Source: an uncultured Clostridium sp.
GTDB taxonomy: Bacteria > Bacillota > Clostridia > Peptostreptococcales > Peptostreptococcaceae
DNA length: 7,494 nt
NCBI GenBank assembly: GCA_937944945.1
Contig: CALEBD010000265.1
Span: 1-7,494 of the forward strand
Reading direction: 5' to 3'
Shown here: positions 5,652 to 7,494 of the stretch, piece by piece
Layout: each line of letters opens with the position of its first letter
How positions within the stretch are numbered: the stretch's first letter is position 1
Notes under the pieces: generated by a model
What the model saw: only the letters and a program-made list of their open reading frames with translations
What the model was told of the DNA's origin: nothing
Databases searched by the model: none
Made by a program: the position numbers and the translations under genes

Positions 5652-6429
5652 GTTAAAAGTAAAGAATAACCTGTTAGTGTTCCGAAATAGCATGAAAGCT
5701 TGGGAGGGGCTTAACAGGTTATTCTTATTCAATATTCCCGGTTTGGATATTGAAAGAATTGGTAAAGCTCAATATATAAATGATTTGGTTATTTATATTA
5801 AAGAACCTCTAGTAGACCCGGAATTTGATTTTGGAAGGCACTTTAATTATACATCTGCTAAATGGAAATCTTTGATAGCTAATTATATAGATGAGAATTC
5901 AATGATTGATCTGAGACAAGAAGTGGTGAGATCATTGAATTCAAGAAAGATTTTCAACATAGGGTATCAGTTTGATAATAAGCATGCACATGGAAAGAAT
6001 TGTTTATTATCATTGACAGTATCAAAGAAAGCTGGTATGGATTATCCCATGATAACGGTATTCATGAGGGCTTCTGAAGTAACTAAAAGACTAATATGTG
6101 ATCTTTTATTAATACAAAGAATTGGTGAATACATATTCACTGGGGATAAATTCTGTATATCAATACACTTTAGTCAGATATTCAATGATGATACGGTATT
6201 ATTGATGTACCATGCTCATGAGGATCTATTAAAGCTTAGTGATAGAATTGGTATATATGATAGTAATTGGTATGATAGGCTGAAGTATCTACTAAAAGTA
6301 GATCCCGATAAGATAAAGTATAAGGTACATAAAAGAGCATTGAAAGTACTTAGGCCAGAATTATTCAAATATCCAAAAACTCTGGCAAAAGATTGTACAC
6401 TTGGTAATGAAGACTGGCTACCTTTCTAA
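5644..6429 (+). CDS. Divergent thymidylate-synthase-fold protein B, 261 aa, paralogue of A
   Basis: This is clearly a paralogue of the preceding gene. Shared blocks include AWE near the N-terminus, DPEFDFG, YTxxKWxxLIxNY, HxxGKxCL, RxSExxxRL, RxGxYI, NDDT/NDT before LLxY, and RA-L/F-KVLR with DW near the C-terminus. The putative TS core keeps C120, R142, E145, D153 and Y189 at the same residue numbers as in A. The motif after Arg reads RASEVTKRLICD, so Ser-Ser has become Ala-Ser and LP has become LI, while Asp at the base-selecting site stays. It ends at DWLPF and lacks the charged tail of A. The start overlaps the stop of A by eight bases (ATGAGTAA), with GAGG a few bases upstream as a possible weak ribosome site. 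Function is unknown. Substrate-shifted enzyme or regulatory subunit are both possible. Confidence 0.7.
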   Translation: MSKLKVKNNLLVFRNSMKAWEGLNRLFLFNIPGLDIERIGKAQYINDLVIYIKEPLVDPEFDFGRHFNYTSAKWKSLIANYIDENSMIDLRQEVVRSLNSRKIFNIGYQFDNKHAHGKNCLLSLTVSKKAGMDYPMITVFMRASEVTKRLICDLLLIQRIGEYIFTGDKFCISIHFSQIFNDDTVLLMYHAHEDLLKLSDRIGIYDSNWYDRLKYLLKVDPDKIKYKVHKRALKVLRPELFKYPKTLAKDCTLGNEDWLPF

Positions 6430-6435
6430 GAAAGG
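6421..6435 (+). other. Small hairpin overlapping the stop of protein B
   Basis: CCTTTC (6421-6426) and GAAAGG (6430-6435) form a perfect 6-bp stem whose 3-nt loop is the TAA stop codon. No run of T follows, so it is not a standard intrinsic terminator. It might mark an RNA processing point or tune translation between this gene and the next, or be accidental. Confidence 0.35.
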
Positions 6436-6452
6436 GAAGTCTATTGAATTGC

Positions 6453-6474
6453 AAACATAAAAAAAATTATAACC
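6453..6474 (+). promoter_or_regulatory. A-rich leader of the TS/HMase-family gene
   Basis: The 45-nt gap before this gene has no Shine-Dalgarno sequence near the start. Instead eight consecutive A (6459-6466) and TTATAACC lie just before the ATG. A-rich leaders of this type favour initiation in Bacteroidota, where Shine-Dalgarno sequences are mostly absent. I could not find a convincing promoter within the gap. Confidence 0.35.
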
Positions 6475-7245
6475 ATGAGAATATATTCAAATCCCTACGA
6501 ATTGATGTCTGAGACTGCCCGTAATATATGGGAGATGGGTACAGAGGTAAAACCAAAAACTTACCAAAACAGAGTAATAGAAGGCAAAGATGAGTTCATA
6601 ACTAAAGAGCTTATTTGTGAACAATATTGCTTAACTCACATGGATGATCCATCTCCATTATTTGTATTTACCCAATCTAAAGATTGGGCAGATGCCGAAT
6701 TTAAAGAGAGAATTAGTGGAGTAATGGAAAATCCAGGTAAAGCTTGGGAATTACGTAAAGATATCTGGGAAGAGTTCTTAGTAAATGGGTTCTTTGATTA
6801 TACCTATGCTGAACGTATGAATGAGACAGTTTCATATAAAGGCAAGGCATTTTCTAAAATAGAAGCAATTATAGAGTTGTTAAAAACAGACAACGATACT
6901 AGAAAAGCCATACTAAATATATATGGTGAGGATGGTTTTAATGAGGATTGTGATTCAAACTATCTTGGTGGTGAACATAGAATACCATGTTCAATGTATT
7001 ATGATTTCCTTATCCGGGAGAATGCCAGAGGAGAAAAGCAATTAAATATTTGCTATCACCAAAGATCATCCGATTTTGTAACTCATTTCGGAAATGATGT
7101 ATATTTGGCATGGAGACTGATGGAATATGTAGCTAGTGAAGTAGGAATTAAACCTGGATATTTATATCATACTATTGATAGTTTGCATAGCTATAAAAAA
7201 GATTGGGTTAAGCTTAAGACATCAATCCAAACTGAATTGAGATAA
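6475..7245 (+). CDS. Thymidylate synthase / dCMP hydroxymethylase family enzyme
   Basis: This family transfers a one-carbon unit from methylenetetrahydrofolate to C5 of a pyrimidine nucleotide. The 256-aa product has the core elements: a Tyr in DYTYAERMN (Y111) for E. coli TS Y94; DTRKAIL (141-147) for the DSRR strand; the nucleophile C172 in RIPCSMYYDFLIRE; QRSSDF (R197, S198, D200) for the phosphate site; FGND with D208 at E. coli N177; and H238/Y240 in SLHSY. Asp instead of Asn at that position is the hallmark of T4 gp42 dCMP hydroxymethylase (D179, in FRND as I recall it), and N-to-D mutants of bacterial TS prefer dCMP. So dCMP hydroxymethylase or methylase is more likely than dTMP synthase, though an automatic label would be thymidylate synthase. 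A leader with no Shine-Dalgarno sequence separates it from the paralogous pair. Confidence 0.88.
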   Translation: MRIYSNPYELMSETARNIWEMGTEVKPKTYQNRVIEGKDEFITKELICEQYCLTHMDDPSPLFVFTQSKDWADAEFKERISGVMENPGKAWELRKDIWEEFLVNGFFDYTYAERMNETVSYKGKAFSKIEAIIELLKTDNDTRKAILNIYGEDGFNEDCDSNYLGGEHRIPCSMYYDFLIRENARGEKQLNICYHQRSSDFVTHFGNDVYLAWRLMEYVASEVGIKPGYLYHTIDSLHSYKKDWVKLKTSIQTELR

Positions 7246-7250
7246 CCTCA

Positions 7251-7325
7251 GAGGGTAATTGGTAATTGAAATGATGTTTTGTTCTGGGAATCGAGTTTAG
7301 TAGTGAAGAAATTACCATTACCCTC
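7251..7325 (+). repeat. Long inverted repeat between the TS/HMase gene and the tRNA
   Basis: The arm GAGGGTAATTGGTAATT (7251-7267) pairs with AATTACCATTACCCTC (7310-7325): sixteen base pairs with a single bulged T in the left arm and a loop of 42 nt. It starts six bases after the stop codon and ends four bases before the tRNA. No T-tract follows, so it is not a simple intrinsic terminator. It could be an mRNA 3'-end stabiliser, an RNase III-type processing site that frees the tRNA, or a small structured RNA with the loop as its active part. Confidence 0.75.
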
Positions 7326-7329
7326 ACAA

Positions 7330-7406
7330 GGGCCCATAGCTCAGTTGGTCAGAGCAGCGGACTCATAATCCGAAGGTCGGGGGTTCAAACCCCTCTGGGC
7401 CCACCA
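7330..7406 (+). tRNA. tRNA with anticodon CAT, probably tRNA-Ile2
   Basis: A complete cloverleaf is visible: acceptor GGGCCCA (7330-7336) with TGGGCCC (7396-7402); D stem GCTC/GAGC (7339-7342, 7352-7355); anticodon stem 7357-7361 with 7369-7373 around loop CTCATAA (7362-7368, anticodon 7364-7366); T stem 7379-7383 with 7391-7395 and loop TTCAAAC; discriminator A7403; and an encoded CCA end (7404-7406). The anticodon fits elongator Met or Ile2. C4-G69 and C5-G68 in the acceptor are the pairs that lysidine synthetase uses to pick tRNA-Ile2 over tRNA-Met in E. coli, so Ile2, reading AUA after modification, is favoured. AUA codons are frequent in this AT-rich window. The outermost anticodon-stem pair is a G-A mismatch (7357, 7373). 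Confidence 0.93.
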
Positions 7407-7494
7407 AGGATTTTCTTATTTTGCGCGTGGACAACAGTCCTGGTAAATTCAGAGGTACTAGACAGTAGTGATACAGGCTGGTACCAATTACGGG
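7407..7494. other. Unassigned sequence after the tRNA
   Basis: No gene can be assigned in the last 88 bases. One + frame stays open to the window edge but has no ATG. GGAC/GTCC form a 4-bp hairpin with an AACA loop (7429-7440), and GGTAC (7454-7458) can pair with GTACC (7481-7485). There is no T-arm-like sequence, so a second tRNA is not evident unless it starts near the edge. It may hold the start of another gene or of a structured RNA that continues outside. Confidence 0.4.

Noticed and set aside
1..7494. Stop-codon reassignment as in some gut phages
   Set aside because: All genes read through intact with the standard code. TAG does not interrupt any recognised domain, and the stops used are TAA with one TGA.

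Overview
The window looks like part of a tailed-phage genome, most likely from a phage of a Bacteroidota host, possibly crAss-like. It is AT-rich and tightly packed. All genes lie on the + strand and are joined by 1-4 nt gaps or short overlaps (TAATG, ATGA, ATGAGTAA). Most start codons lack a Shine-Dalgarno sequence and follow A/T-rich leaders, as is typical of Bacteroidota and their phages. The recognisable genes are phage replication and nucleotide-metabolism types: a UvsW-like helicase, a trimeric dUTPase, an all-alpha (MazG / dimeric dUTPase / T4 gp56 superfamily) pyrophosphatase, thymidylate-synthase-fold proteins and a tRNA. The standard code fits: no gene is interrupted, and nearly all stops are TAA. 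The host assignment is inference.

Layout: (1) 1-2505 is one translationally coupled run holding the 3' end of an unknown gene, an unknown 278-aa protein, a 39-aa single-pass membrane peptide and a 476-aa SF2 helicase. (2) 2506-2765 is a non-coding gap packed with hairpins, including a 36-bp perfect palindrome, and bracketed by two alternating purine-pyrimidine tracts. (3) 2766-6429 is a second coupled run: a small Cys-rich protein, dUTPase, all-alpha NTP pyrophosphatase and two paralogous proteins that I read as divergent thymidylate-synthase-fold proteins. (4) 6475-7245 is a better-conserved member of the thymidylate synthase / dCMP hydroxymethylase family. (5) 7246-7494 holds a large inverted repeat, a tRNA with anticodon CAT (probably tRNA-Ile2) and an unexplained 88-nt end.

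The most interesting part is 3169-7245. Three consecutive genes carry the thymidylate synthase signature: a Cys, then Arg-Ser/Ala-x-Asp/Glu, and 11 residues after the Arg the position that selects uracil (Asn, E. coli N177) or cytosine (Asp, T4 gp42 D179). All three carry Asp there. Immediately upstream is a pyrophosphatase resembling T4 gp56 (dCTPase-dUTPase), beside a separate trimeric dUTPase. Together these suggest a route that removes dUTP and dCTP and makes a C5-modified deoxycytidylate, perhaps for modified phage DNA, with two extra family members of unknown role. This pathway is inferred from motifs and gene order; no search or structure prediction was run.
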